Under the pieces are notes generated by a model. That model searched no databases and was not told the DNA's origin. It saw only the letters and a list, made by a program, of their open reading frames with translations. From positions 1 through 64,000 of the forward strand of contig PLYM01000253.1 in NCBI GenBank assembly GCA_003153375.1: DNA of 64,000 nt, written 5' to 3'. This DNA comes from Planctomycetaceae bacterium (GTDB taxonomy: Bacteria > Planctomycetota > Planctomycetia > Pirellulales > PALSA-1355). The translations under genes were made by a program, and so were the position numbers. Below are positions 1 through 8,441 of the stretch, in pieces. The stretch's first letter is position 1. Every line of letters begins with the position of its first letter.

Positions 1-138
1 GCTTCCCAGGGTGTGACCGGTTACCCTCTTGCCTTATGTGCGAGACTTTGCGTTGAGACCGGCTGACCTATTGAAAAAATGGAAAGCAGGTTGCCGTGCC
101 CAAGGGCACCGCGAAATCTGACACGGAAAATGTCCCGC

Positions 139-840
139 CTACGGCACCGTTTCGAACGACGACACGTCGAAGTTGACGACGTGGACGCAGAGGATGTCGC
201 GGGTGGCGAGGTGCTGGCGGACGTAGTGGGTTTCGACGCGGTTGAGATTGGTCGTCGAAATCGAGGCCAGCTTTTCGGGAGTGGACGGAACGGCGAAGTT
301 GGTTTTGACCTTCTTGGGCACCGACACCGTGATCGAATCGCCGGAGACGGCTTCAATGCCACCCTGGCGGCGCAGGCTCTTGCCGGCGTGAACCAACTGC
401 ACGTCACAAGCGGCGTGTTCGGGCGGGGCGTCGCCGGTCGGCAAGAAAGTGGCGGTGTGGTCAGTGGCCTGAGTGTGTGATTCGACCGTGGCCGCGTCAC
501 GCGGAATCCACAACAGTTCGTCCACCCGGTTCGCCGGTTCGGAGTTGGACTTGCGGCTGATAAAGGGAAACAGGCCGTGCGAGCTGGACTTTTCGTCGGC
601 GCGATGTTCGGCCGTGCGGCGCAGCACGATCCAACGGTTGTTGAGCTTGACCAGGTTGCCCTTGAATCGCTCGTGTACGCCCTGGCGCTCGGCCCGCAAA
701 GTATAGACGTCGCCGATCACGAGCCCCTGATCGGGCACGCCGACTTTCTTGGCAGCCTGGCCGCGCGCGGTCGTGGGCAAGAGCAGCAGAATGAGCGCGA
801 CGACATACCATCGCAGTGGATTGGCAACCATCGTTTGCAT
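139..840 (-). CDS. Secreted protein of unknown function
   Basis: This 233-residue protein begins with a typical Sec signal: a short charged start, then a hydrophobic stretch near residues 12-24 ending in TARGQA. It is therefore probably exported. The ATG at 840 was preferred over an upstream in-frame start because the extra 59 residues look like untranslated DNA and would bury the signal peptide. The mature part contains no motif I recognise. It is basic, has a region of alternating beta-like segments (residues 45-80) and no cysteine pair or lipobox. It could be one of the many planctomycete periplasmic proteins with no assigned role. The 138 bases to its left up to the window edge hold no supported gene. 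Confidence 0.6.
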   Translation of the reverse strand: MQTMVANPLRWYVVALILLLLPTTARGQAAKKVGVPDQGLVIGDVYTLRAERQGVHERFKGNLVKLNNRWIVLRRTAEHRADEKSSSHGLFPFISRKSNSEPANRVDELLWIPRDAATVESHTQATDHTATFLPTGDAPPEHAACDVQLVHAGKSLRRQGGIEAVSGDSITVSVPKKVKTNFAVPSTPEKLASISTTNLNRVETHYVRQHLATRDILCVHVVNFDVSSFETVP

Positions 841-1043
841 CCTCGCAAGAAAGATCGAGAACTCGAAGACGAAGTCCGAAGGGGAAAAAGCGCGGCCGAC
901 TGGCCGGATCAGGGGGCGGGATTCTAGCGGCAAACAGCCGCCGCAACAAGAGACGCTCGGGGAACGGGTCAGCCAGCAGGGACAGACTTCCGGCCTGAGC
1001 AGGCAGCAAGACGGCAACGGCTGCTAGCGGCCGCTGCGAGGAT

Positions 1044-1307
1044 TTACTGCCCGAGGGAATACATCCCGTGGCCGGCGTTGCGCAGTTTGCCCTGGCGGGC
1101 GAGCTCTTCCCAAACTTCGCGCGGATATTGGTCGGGGGGCGTGATGCCAGCGATCGTCGATCTCAGGCCCGAGCTCATCGGGCCATGGCCCAAGCGCGAC
1201 GAATCGTCGAGCTGGGTCAGCTTCAAGCGTTTCTTGAAGGCCTTGAGCGCCGCCTTGAGCACTTCGGGGGTCGGCGGAGTTGGCGAATTCTGTACAGCAT
1301 CGGTCAT
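1044..1307 (-). CDS. Small conserved-looking hypothetical protein
   Basis: This protein has 87 residues, read from the ATG at 1307 (MTDAVQNS). A start 28 codons upstream is open but gives a composition unlike protein. The chain is soluble, with a Lys-rich helix (VLKAALKAFKKRLKL) followed by a Gly/Ser region and a C-terminal segment (REVWEELARQGKLRNAG) that looks like a small winged-helix or DNA-binding fold. That reading is only an impression from the sequence. It lies just downstream of the redoxin/copper enzyme gene on the opposite end of a 150-base spacer, in tandem with it on the same strand. No function is assigned. Confidence 0.55.
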   Translation of the reverse strand: MTDAVQNSPTPPTPEVLKAALKAFKKRLKLTQLDDSSRLGHGPMSSGLRSTIAGITPPDQYPREVWEELARQGKLRNAGHGMYSLGQ

Positions 1308-1458
1308 GGAACACCACGCCAGGTTGAAAGATTGACGAACATCGCTCGCCACGCCGATGCACGGCGCGTGTCGGTGCGACACCAGCTGCATGATACGACA
1401 AAGCCAACCTGGCTGGCAAACGGATCACGCGAGTCAAGACCGTCCGTTGACCGTGACG

Positions 1459-3492
1459 TTATCCAACGGGTTGCAGCGGCACGGGGGGTACTTTCTTTTC
1501 GCCGTCTTTGCCACGACGTTGTTTGCCAGGGCCAAGCAGCGATTTGAAAAAGTCACCCGCGCGATCTCCCCCGCCGAACAGTTTGCCGGCTTCGAGCATG
1601 ATCTTGTCGCGAGCGTCCTGGTCGAGATCCGAGTTGTTCCAGTCGCGCATCATGGTTTGCATCAGCGCCCCCTGCATGCGCATCTCCTCGCCCGGCTTGT
1701 CGACAATCAGCTGGAAGATGCCAAAGCACATCTCGTCGGTGCTGCCATTGCCAAAAAACACGCGCTTCGGCGGCTTGCTCGGATTGAGCGGGTTTTCCGA
1801 CGAGTTGTCATAGCGACTGACCAGATCCAGCTTCGTGCCCTTAGGCAGACGCACCGGCTCGTGGAACACGTAGTTGTCTTGCCAGTAGAAATTCCAGTCG
1901 TCGATCCAAATGATCGGCTGCACCGAACCGTCGGGCAGCGTGGCGGTGAGCTTCATTTCCTTGCCAATCAGGTGCATGTGGGGCAGCAGCGAGATCAGCG
2001 TCACATCAGCCGGCAGCGTGACCGAGGAGGTGATCGTGTGATCTTTCGAACCCGGCTTGATGTCGATCAACAACGACCCCACCAGAAACGGCGCCCGCGA
2101 CATGGTGCGCTCGACCGGCTTATCGGCAAAGTAAAGCGCCAGCGACGACTGGTCGGTTTCCTCCTTGCCGGTCGGATGAATGTGCAGCTGCAGCACCAGA
2201 TCCGTTCCTTTGCTCACCGGCAATCCGGCGTTTTGCGGATAATAGCGCGGCGTCATGCCCGGGGTCCAAACGCCGATAATGCCCGACACCGCCACGCCGA
2301 TCGAACCGAAAGTCGTATAGCCGGGTTCGGGCGTTTCTTCGTCCTTGCGACGGGCCATGCCCGAGGAGTCGAGAAACAAGATCGCATGGTGTACGACCGC
2401 CGGATTGCCCGGCCGAAACTCGAAGCCGACCACCATCTTGTTCTCGGGCAAATTCAGCGGCAGCACGAAATGCTGAAAGATGTCTTCGCCGCTCGGGGGA
2501 ATGGTGAACGGTTGCGGCACCTTGATCTCAAGATCCGGCTTGCCCAATCGCCAGCCCGAGGCAAATTGCGGCTGCGGAGGCAAGTCGGCGGCATCGCCCT
2601 CGGGCGCGCCGGCGTTGGCCCAGCTTTCGATCACGTCGAGCTCGGCGTCGGTCAACCGTCGCTCGCCCAAGAAACGGCCGTGGCCGATCTGCGCCTTCCA
2701 AGGCGGCATCACATGCTTCCGCGTCACCTCGGCCAGAAACTGCGACCGCTTGGCCGCGTCGTCATAGGTCAACAACGAAAACGGCGCGACTTCGCCCGGG
2801 CGGTGACATTCCGCACAGTTGGCGTACAGAATCGGCGCGATCTGGCGATTGTAGGTTACCTTCGACGCGTCGAGCGGCGCGTTCTCCACCGGGCAACCGA
2901 TGGGCGTCGTCTTGGCCGCCGCGATGGGCTTGCCGTCGAGCACGGCCGTCACCGCGTCAGCAAGTTCGTGGGTGGTGGCAGCCGGACGCTTCTTGCCCAG
3001 GTCGCCGTATTGATCGTCGATGCGGCCGCGATAGACCACCGTAGCCTCGCGGTCGAGCACAAAGGCCTCGGGCACGTGCGTCGGAGCAAAGGTGCGGGCC
3101 AACTCGCCCGAGGCATCGAACAGCACCGGGAAGCCGATCTTGAATTCCTCTTGGAACTCGCCGGCCGCAGCCCGCGTGGTGCCGCGGTCGCTGATCACGC
3201 CCAGAAACTTCACGGGCTTATCGGTCAGCGTGCCCGCGAGACGATTGAGCTCGGGAACGTATTCGCGCGAGATTGGGCACTCGGTGCTCATGAACACCAG
3301 CACGACGGCGTTGTAGCCCTCGCCATTTCCGACGCGGTGGGGGTGGCCCTTGAGATCCATCGAGGAAAGAAACCGCGTTTGCGGAATCTGCGCGTCGCCG
3401 GCGCCGGCGACCGAGCCAAGCACTACCCAGGCGAGCAACAGCGCCAGGGGCGCCAAGCGAGCGAGTCGATCACGCGAACCTAAGTTGCTCAT
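1459..3492 (-). CDS. Redoxin - heme c - copper monooxygenase fusion protein (copy 1)
   Basis: This 677-residue exported fusion has a signal peptide at residues 12-33. A thioredoxin-like redoxin domain follows (about 35-190), with STECPIS at 69-75, so only the first Cys of the usual CxxC remains. A single c-type heme site CAECH lies at 226-230. The C-terminal half resembles peptidylglycine/dopamine monooxygenases and keeps the expected copper ligands: the His pair 368-369, HIHPTG at 437-442, HMH at 505-507 and Met588 in DEMC. The protein may accept electrons through the heme for a copper-dependent oxidation in the periplasm; the substrate is unknown. The ATG at 3492 is chosen because a GGGGAG ribosome site lies eight bases upstream; a GTG at 3501 is the alternative. 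A paralogue lies at 11028-12809. Confidence 0.8.
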   Translation of the reverse strand: MSNLGSRDRLARLAPLALLLAWVVLGSVAGAGDAQIPQTRFLSSMDLKGHPHRVGNGEGYNAVVLVFMSTECPISREYVPELNRLAGTLTDKPVKFLGVISDRGTTRAAAGEFQEEFKIGFPVLFDASGELARTFAPTHVPEAFVLDREATVVYRGRIDDQYGDLGKKRPAATTHELADAVTAVLDGKPIAAAKTTPIGCPVENAPLDASKVTYNRQIAPILYANCAECHRPGEVAPFSLLTYDDAAKRSQFLAEVTRKHVMPPWKAQIGHGRFLGERRLTDAELDVIESWANAGAPEGDAADLPPQPQFASGWRLGKPDLEIKVPQPFTIPPSGEDIFQHFVLPLNLPENKMVVGFEFRPGNPAVVHHAILFLDSSGMARRKDEETPEPGYTTFGSIGVAVSGIIGVWTPGMTPRYYPQNAGLPVSKGTDLVLQLHIHPTGKEETDQSSLALYFADKPVERTMSRAPFLVGSLLIDIKPGSKDHTITSSVTLPADVTLISLLPHMHLIGKEMKLTATLPDGSVQPIIWIDDWNFYWQDNYVFHEPVRLPKGTKLDLVSRYDNSSENPLNPSKPPKRVFFGNGSTDEMCFGIFQLIVDKPGEEMRMQGALMQTMMRDWNNSDLDQDARDKIMLEAGKLFGGGDRAGDFFKSLLGPGKQRRGKDGEKKVPPVPLQPVG

Positions 3493-3749
3493 GTCAAACA
3501 CTCCCCGAGTTTCTTAGTGTGGCTTATTTGGCGGGCGGCGGTAAACGTCGATGATACCGGCGGCGGGGGGCAATTTCCATATCACTACCCCTGCCCCGCA
3601 AAGTCGCTGGCAGCCCGGGATGATGGACAATGGCCTGGCGGAGCCCTTAAGATGAGCGCAGGGCTGCCGTGCCGGTAGGGCGCGGCCGACCGGTCGATGT
3701 GCGGCGTTTTGTTTCCTGTCTTGTCCGCTCATTTCGCAGGAGCTCTCCC

Positions 3750-4379
3750 ATGCAGTCCTTGTTGGCAGATATCTCGGACCTTGGAACCGGCGTGATCGTG
3801 CTCATCGGAGTGGGCGTGGTCGGGTTGCTGCTGGCGATGTACTTGATCGGCATCTACAATCACCTGGTGGGTCTAAAGAACCGGTTCAAGAACGCGTTCG
3901 CGCAAATCGACGTGCAACTGAAGCGCCGCTATGACCTGATTCCCAACCTGGTCGAAACGGCCAAGGGATATATGAAGCACGAGCGCGAAACGCTCGAAGC
4001 CGTGATCAAGGCTCGCAACGCCGCTTTGACCGCCGGTCAGCAGGCGGCCGCCAATCCGGGCAACCCCCAGGCGATGCAAGGCCTGTCGACGGCCGAAGCG
4101 GCCTTGTCGGGCACCATGACCAAGTTCCTGGGGCTGGCCGAAGCCTATCCGGATCTGAAGGCGAATCAGAACATGCTGGCGCTGCAAGAAGAGCTGACCA
4201 GCACCGAGAATAAAATCTCGTTCGCCCGACAAGCTTATAACGACGCGGTGATGACCTACAACACGGCCCGCGAAGTGTTTCCCAATAACCTGGTGGTTGG
4301 CTTCGGCAACTTTCCGGAGGCCATGCTGTTCGAAGTCTCGGCGCCGACCGAGCGCGAGACCGTCAAGGTGCAGTTCTAG
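3750..4379 (+). CDS. lemA: LemA family membrane protein
   Basis: This 209-residue protein has a single N-terminal membrane helix (about residues 13-36) and then the LemA core: NHLVGLKNRFKNAFAQIDVQ, the RYDLIPNLVETAKGYMKHE signature, and a long helical region ending in a VKVQF tail. Length and layout match the family. The function of LemA proteins is not settled; they sit in the inner membrane with the helical bundle outside. The ATG at 3750 follows an AGGAG ribosome site. The gene is followed after 93 bases by an M48 protease on the same strand, a pairing seen in many bacteria (LemA with HtpX-like proteases), which suggests a shared role in envelope protein quality control. Confidence 0.93.
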   Translation: MQSLLADISDLGTGVIVLIGVGVVGLLLAMYLIGIYNHLVGLKNRFKNAFAQIDVQLKRRYDLIPNLVETAKGYMKHERETLEAVIKARNAALTAGQQAAANPGNPQAMQGLSTAEAALSGTMTKFLGLAEAYPDLKANQNMLALQEELTSTENKISFARQAYNDAVMTYNTAREVFPNNLVVGFGNFPEAMLFEVSAPTERETVKVQF

Positions 4380-4472
4380 CGGCACGAGGTGGACGATCTT
4401 GTCGTTGAAGTCGAACCGCGGTTACGCGACACGTTGCTCAACCGGCTAGCGCATCGTCCCCGGCAGTTCACG

Positions 4473-6425
4473 ATGGACTTCTTCGAGCACCAAGAGCAGG
4501 CCCGCCGCAAAACCAGCCTGCTGGTCGTATATTTTGTGCTGGCCGTGGTGCTGATCATCGTGGCCGTCTATGCCGCGGTGGCCGGGGTGCTGTTCTACGG
4601 CCAGGGCCGAGGGCAGTACGGCGGAGCGACGCTGTGGTTTCCGGACGTCTTCGCCGCCGTGAGCTTGGGTACGCTGGCCGTGATCAGTGGCGGAAGCCTC
4701 TATAAATTCGCCGAGCTGTCGGGCGGCGGCGAGACGGTCGCCCGCTCGCTGGGCGGACGGCGCATCGACCCCAACACCACCGATCTGGGCGAGCGGATGC
4801 TGCTCAACGTCGTCGAGGAAATGGCCATCGCGTCGGGCACGCCGGTGCCGCCGGTGTTCGTGCTCGATCATGAGGGAGCGATCAATGCCTTTGCCGCGGG
4901 CACGACCCCGCAGAACGCGGTGGTGGCCGTGACGCGTGGCACGATCGACACGCTCAAACGCGACGAGCTGCAAGGTGTGATCGCCCACGAGTTCAGCCAC
5001 ATCCTCAATGGCGACATGCGGCTCAACCTGCGTCTGATCGGCGTACTCAACGGCATCCTGCTGATCGCGATGATCGGCTACTTCCTGCTGCGCAGTTCGC
5101 CGTCGACCTCTTCGAGTTCCTCGGACGAAAAGAAAGGGGGCAACCCCCTGCCCTTGCTGGGATTGTGCCTGTACATCATCGGCTACGTGGGCATCTTCTT
5201 CGGCCAACTGATCAAAAGCGCGGTTTCGCGGCAGCGTGAATTCCTGGCCGACGCTTCGGCCGTTCAATTCACGCGCTATCCCGACGGCATCGCCGGGGCG
5301 CTGAAGAAGATCGGCGGGCTGGCGGCCGGCTCGCGGTTGCAAACCGTAAAAGCCGAAGAGGCCAGCCACATGTTCTTTGGCAACGGCATGGCCGAGGCCT
5401 GGTTCCAGTTGCTGGCCACGCATCCGCCGCTGGTCGAGCGCATCCGGCGGATCGATCCGAACTTCGACGGCAAGTTTCCGCACGTCGTGCCGCTGGAACA
5501 CACGCAACAGGATCTGGTTGATTCGCACGCGCTGGCCGAGCTGCGCGATGTGCCCGAGGGCGCGGCGGGGCTGGCCGAGCGGACGTTCGCCTTGGCCCCA
5601 GCCGCGACGGTCGAGTCCATCGGCGCTCCGCAGCCGGCGCACCTGGAATATGCCACCGAGTTGGTGGGCTCGCTCCCGGCCGAGATTCTGAGGCAAGCGC
5701 GAGACCCCCTGGGGGCGATTGCCACGATCTATGCGCTGCTGCTCGATGACGACGAGTCGGCAGTGCGGCAGAAGCAGTTGGATTACCTGGCGAACCAGGC
5801 CAATCGCGGTGCCAACGAGGAAACGCTGCGGATTGCGCCCGCCGTGGCTCGGCTCGACGATCGGTCCCGCTTGCCGCTCGTGGCCATGGTCGTGCCGGTG
5901 CTCAAGGCCCTCTCGCCAGGTCAGTTGGAGGCCTTTCATCATGACGTGGCCTTTTTGATCAGCGCCGACAACCAGGTGAGCCTGTTCGAATATGCCGTGC
6001 AGCGGTTGGTGTTCAAGCGGCTGCTACCACGGCTGGAGCAAAAGCCGGCCCGCGCGGTCAAGTTCACCACGCTGGCCCAATTGGCCGGGCCCTTGAGCAA
6101 CATGCTGTCGACGCTGGCTCAATCGGGCGCGCGCGATCAGAACGAGGCGGCCCGCGCCTTTCAATTGGGCGTCGCGCCGTTGTCCGAGGCCGCAGCTCGG
6201 GTGCAGTTGCTGCCGCGTGACCAATGCTCGCTCAAGCTGCTCGACGCAGCGCTCGACCAGATGGCCGCCGCCACGCCAGAAATCAAGAAGCGCGTGATCG
6301 AAGCCTGTGCTGCGACGATTGCGGCCGATGGTCGCGTGACCGTGCAGGAAGGCGAACTGCTGCGCGTGATCGCCGACGCCCTCAATTGCCCCATGCCGCC
6401 GCTGCTCGGGCTGCGCGACGCATGA
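4473..6425 (+). CDS. M48 family (HtpX-like) membrane metalloprotease with long C-terminal extension
   Basis: This is a 650-residue zinc protease. Two membrane helices lie near the N-terminus (about 15-42 and 55-78). The zinc-binding HEFSH motif is at 172-176, with the third ligand Glu256 in REFLADA, and two more hydrophobic segments lie between them. This is the M48B/HtpX layout, so it probably degrades damaged membrane proteins. The roughly 350 residues after the protease domain are unusual compared with HtpX (about 290 in total). They are Ala/Leu-rich and helical, and the last 60 residues (AADGRVTVQEGELLRVIAD) resemble the TerB-type acidic helical domain. The ATG at 4473 is favoured over an earlier in-frame codon at 4389, which would add a charged leader. 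It lies in tandem with lemA. Confidence 0.88.
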   Translation: MDFFEHQEQARRKTSLLVVYFVLAVVLIIVAVYAAVAGVLFYGQGRGQYGGATLWFPDVFAAVSLGTLAVISGGSLYKFAELSGGGETVARSLGGRRIDPNTTDLGERMLLNVVEEMAIASGTPVPPVFVLDHEGAINAFAAGTTPQNAVVAVTRGTIDTLKRDELQGVIAHEFSHILNGDMRLNLRLIGVLNGILLIAMIGYFLLRSSPSTSSSSSDEKKGGNPLPLLGLCLYIIGYVGIFFGQLIKSAVSRQREFLADASAVQFTRYPDGIAGALKKIGGLAAGSRLQTVKAEEASHMFFGNGMAEAWFQLLATHPPLVERIRRIDPNFDGKFPHVVPLEHTQQDLVDSHALAELRDVPEGAAGLAERTFALAPAATVESIGAPQPAHLEYATELVGSLPAEILRQARDPLGAIATIYALLLDDDESAVRQKQLDYLANQANRGANEETLRIAPAVARLDDRSRLPLVAMVVPVLKALSPGQLEAFHHDVAFLISADNQVSLFEYAVQRLVFKRLLPRLEQKPARAVKFTTLAQLAGPLSNMLSTLAQSGARDQNEAARAFQLGVAPLSEAAARVQLLPRDQCSLKLLDAALDQMAAATPEIKKRVIEACAATIAADGRVTVQEGELLRVIADALNCPMPPLLGLRDA

Positions 6426-6440
6426 AGGGCCCAGCTTCGA

Positions 6441-7157
6441 TCAGGTTGCCGGCCGGTTGCCGAATTGCAGGACGGCGCCGCTGATCATCGAGGCTTCGGA
6501 GGATGCCAGGTAGGCGCAGAACCGGCCGACTTCATCGGCCGTGATCCATTCCGGCCGGGCATAAGCGGCCCGGTCCCGGGTGTGGACGACGCCGAACATC
6601 ACCTGGTTGATGCGCACCTGCGTCTCCTTCAGCTCTTCCATCAGCACGCGGGCCATCATCAATTGCGCGGCACTGTTGATCGACACGACGCTGTAGTTGG
6701 CGATCGGCATCACCGCCGACAATCCGCCGATCAAGGTGTAGGTGGAGCCCGCCCGATCGACCAACACCGGCAGCAGCGCGCGGGCGGCGACATAGTGCGG
6801 CGTGAGATTGCTGTCTGAATACTGTCGCCAGGTTTCGATCGGCACGTCGATCAACTTGAGCCGCTCTTCCCAAGTGCCGCCCAGCGCGGCAACCATGGCG
6901 TCCAGATGCTGAAAGCGTTCGAGCACCTCGTCGCGCAGCCGCGCCGCGTCCTCTGCGTCGGCGATGTTGCCCACCAGCGTCGTCAGCCGCTCGACCGGCG
7001 TGTCGGCGAGATAGCCGCGCAGCCGGTCGATGGCCTGTTGCGATCGCGACGGCACGATGACCGTCGCCCCCTCGTGCAAGAACGTCTTGACGATCGCTTC
7101 GCCCACCGTGCCGGTTCCGCCAGCGATCAAGGTGATCTTTCCGCTGAGTTTTCCCAC
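6441..7157 (-). CDS. Atypical short-chain dehydrogenase/reductase (SDR) lacking the catalytic Lys
   Basis: This 238-residue Rossmann-fold protein has a glycine-rich nucleotide site near the N-terminus (AGGTGTVGEAI, residues 12-22), as in SDR enzymes. The usual NNAG is replaced by AALGG. At the active site the Ser (GGLSAV) and Tyr (ANYSVVS) can be recognised, but the Lys expected four residues after the Tyr is Ser. The protein may therefore bind NAD(P) without ordinary SDR catalysis, or be a reductase with altered chemistry. It converges on the M48 protease gene with a 15-base gap. A TATATT box on its strand at 7198-7203 is a plausible -10 element. Confidence 0.75.
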   Translation of the reverse strand: MGKLSGKITLIAGGTGTVGEAIVKTFLHEGATVIVPSRSQQAIDRLRGYLADTPVERLTTLVGNIADAEDAARLRDEVLERFQHLDAMVAALGGTWEERLKLIDVPIETWRQYSDSNLTPHYVAARALLPVLVDRAGSTYTLIGGLSAVMPIANYSVVSINSAAQLMMARVLMEELKETQVRINQVMFGVVHTRDRAAYARPEWITADEVGRFCAYLASSEASMISGAVLQFGNRPAT

Positions 7158-7525
7158 GTCGAGGGTCTCCTGGTTCGCGTCCGATGTTGATTGGCGAAAT
7201 ATACCCGACGGATCGCTGGAAAAGCACCTGCCGGGGAATCCTTGGCGCCTAATCAGAACGGGTGTTCAACGTATCGCGTAGGCAAGCTATGCCGGATCGG
7301 GGTGAGCCTGACGTTTCAAGGCCGGGTCGATTGGCTCGCTACATGCCGCAGGTTCCGCAATTGGCCGGGTGTTGTGAAGGTCCACTCGCTTGCTCGACGA
7401 TGACGATCGAGCGCGAACAGAGCGGGCGCGAAATTGAATCTTTGACCGAGGTCCAGCGCAGTGCCCCAGCGGCACGGCCGCCTCGCTAGAAAATTACTGC
7501 GGACATCCTTTTCGGGAGCACTTTC
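7158..7525 (+). other. Divergent intergenic region, 368 bp
   Basis: This lies between the divergent SDR gene and the Cys/Gly-rich protein gene. On the minus strand TATATT (7198-7203) sits about 40 bases before the SDR start and could be a -10 box, but no good -35 accompanies it. On the plus strand a GGGAG ribosome site lies just before the ATG at 7526. Open frames crossing the interval have no convincing protein character. I see no RNA gene or strong stem. Confidence 0.5.
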
Positions 7526-8416
7526 ATGGCAAAGCGATCGGTCTTTTTGATCGTGGCTTTCACGTTCATCCTGTGTGCGATGATCTCGGGCAGGGCCGAC
7601 GCGTTTGGTCACTGCGCGCGTTGCTCGACGGGCTGCTACGGCTACGCGGGCTACTATGGCGGCGCCGGTAACTGTGGACTTGGCTGGGGCAACTGCGGCG
7701 CCGCCTGGTGGTTTGGCTACGGCGTCTATGGCGTTCCCAAAGCCGGTGGCTATGGCAATCCCTATGGTTGCGGTTGCTGCGCGGCGCGCTGCCATCACCC
7801 GTTGGCCAAGGTTGCCGGGTGGGTGTTCCACAAGCATGGCTGCGGCGCGCGGCGCGGTTGCGGGGCGGGCTGCGGCTCCGGTTGGAGTGACGGCGGTTGC
7901 TCGAGCTGTGGCGATGGCGGCGGCACGACGGGTGGATGCCAAAGCGGCAATTGCGGCACGAGTGCCTCGATCGATCTGCCCGAAGGCGCTACCGTGATTT
8001 CGGATCAGACCACTCCGGCGCCGGCCCCGCAGGCGGCGCCCGAGGGCGCCCCGGCCGAGCACTCGGCCAGCGTTCAACAATCCAACTTCCGTCTGGCCAG
8101 CGCGGTGCGCCGCGATGGTTCGGCGGCATTCGATAAAGGCGTGGCCGACTTCCGCCAGGGTCGCAAGCGTGAAGCCTTGACCGACTTCGAAGTCGCGGCC
8201 AGCGCCGAGCCGGACAACGCCCTGTACCACTACTACCGGGCCTTGGCCCAGTACGATGTCGACGGCGCCGAAGCCGCGCAAGGTGCGCTGCAACAAGCCG
8301 TGGAAGCGGAAACCCGCGAGCCGATCAAAAACTGGGGCAAGCGGATGGAACGCGTGCAAGGCCGCAGTCGTCTATGGATCGAATCGGCCCGCCGCAGTGC
8401 GGGGCTGGTGCACTAG
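7526..8416 (+). CDS. Secreted Cys/Gly-rich protein with TPR-like C-terminus
   Basis: This 296-residue protein opens with a clear Sec signal (residues 4-25, ending ADA). Residues 28-150 are very rich in Gly, Cys, Tyr and Ala, with many CxxC, CxxxC and GCG steps, a composition suited to a heavily disulfide-bonded or metal-binding extracellular layer. A Pro/Ala linker (about 165-185) follows. The last 100 residues form a soluble helical unit with one or two tetratricopeptide-like repeats (GVADFRQGRKREALTDFEVA and the segment after it). Planctomycete cell walls are known to hold Cys-rich structural proteins, so a role in envelope structure is possible, but this is inference. The TPR-like part may bind a partner. 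The start has a good ribosome site. Confidence 0.8.
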   Translation: MAKRSVFLIVAFTFILCAMISGRADAFGHCARCSTGCYGYAGYYGGAGNCGLGWGNCGAAWWFGYGVYGVPKAGGYGNPYGCGCCAARCHHPLAKVAGWVFHKHGCGARRGCGAGCGSGWSDGGCSSCGDGGGTTGGCQSGNCGTSASIDLPEGATVISDQTTPAPAPQAAPEGAPAEHSASVQQSNFRLASAVRRDGSAAFDKGVADFRQGRKREALTDFEVAASAEPDNALYHYYRALAQYDVDGAEAAQGALQQAVEAETREPIKNWGKRMERVQGRSRLWIESARRSAGLVH

Positions 8417-8441
8417 ACGCGCGACCGGATCAACCCGGTGG

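Noticed and set aside
1357-3483. A 708-codon open frame on the plus strand opposite the first redoxin/copper enzyme gene
   Set aside because: It mirrors the real gene, is rich in Arg and His, and shows no domain.
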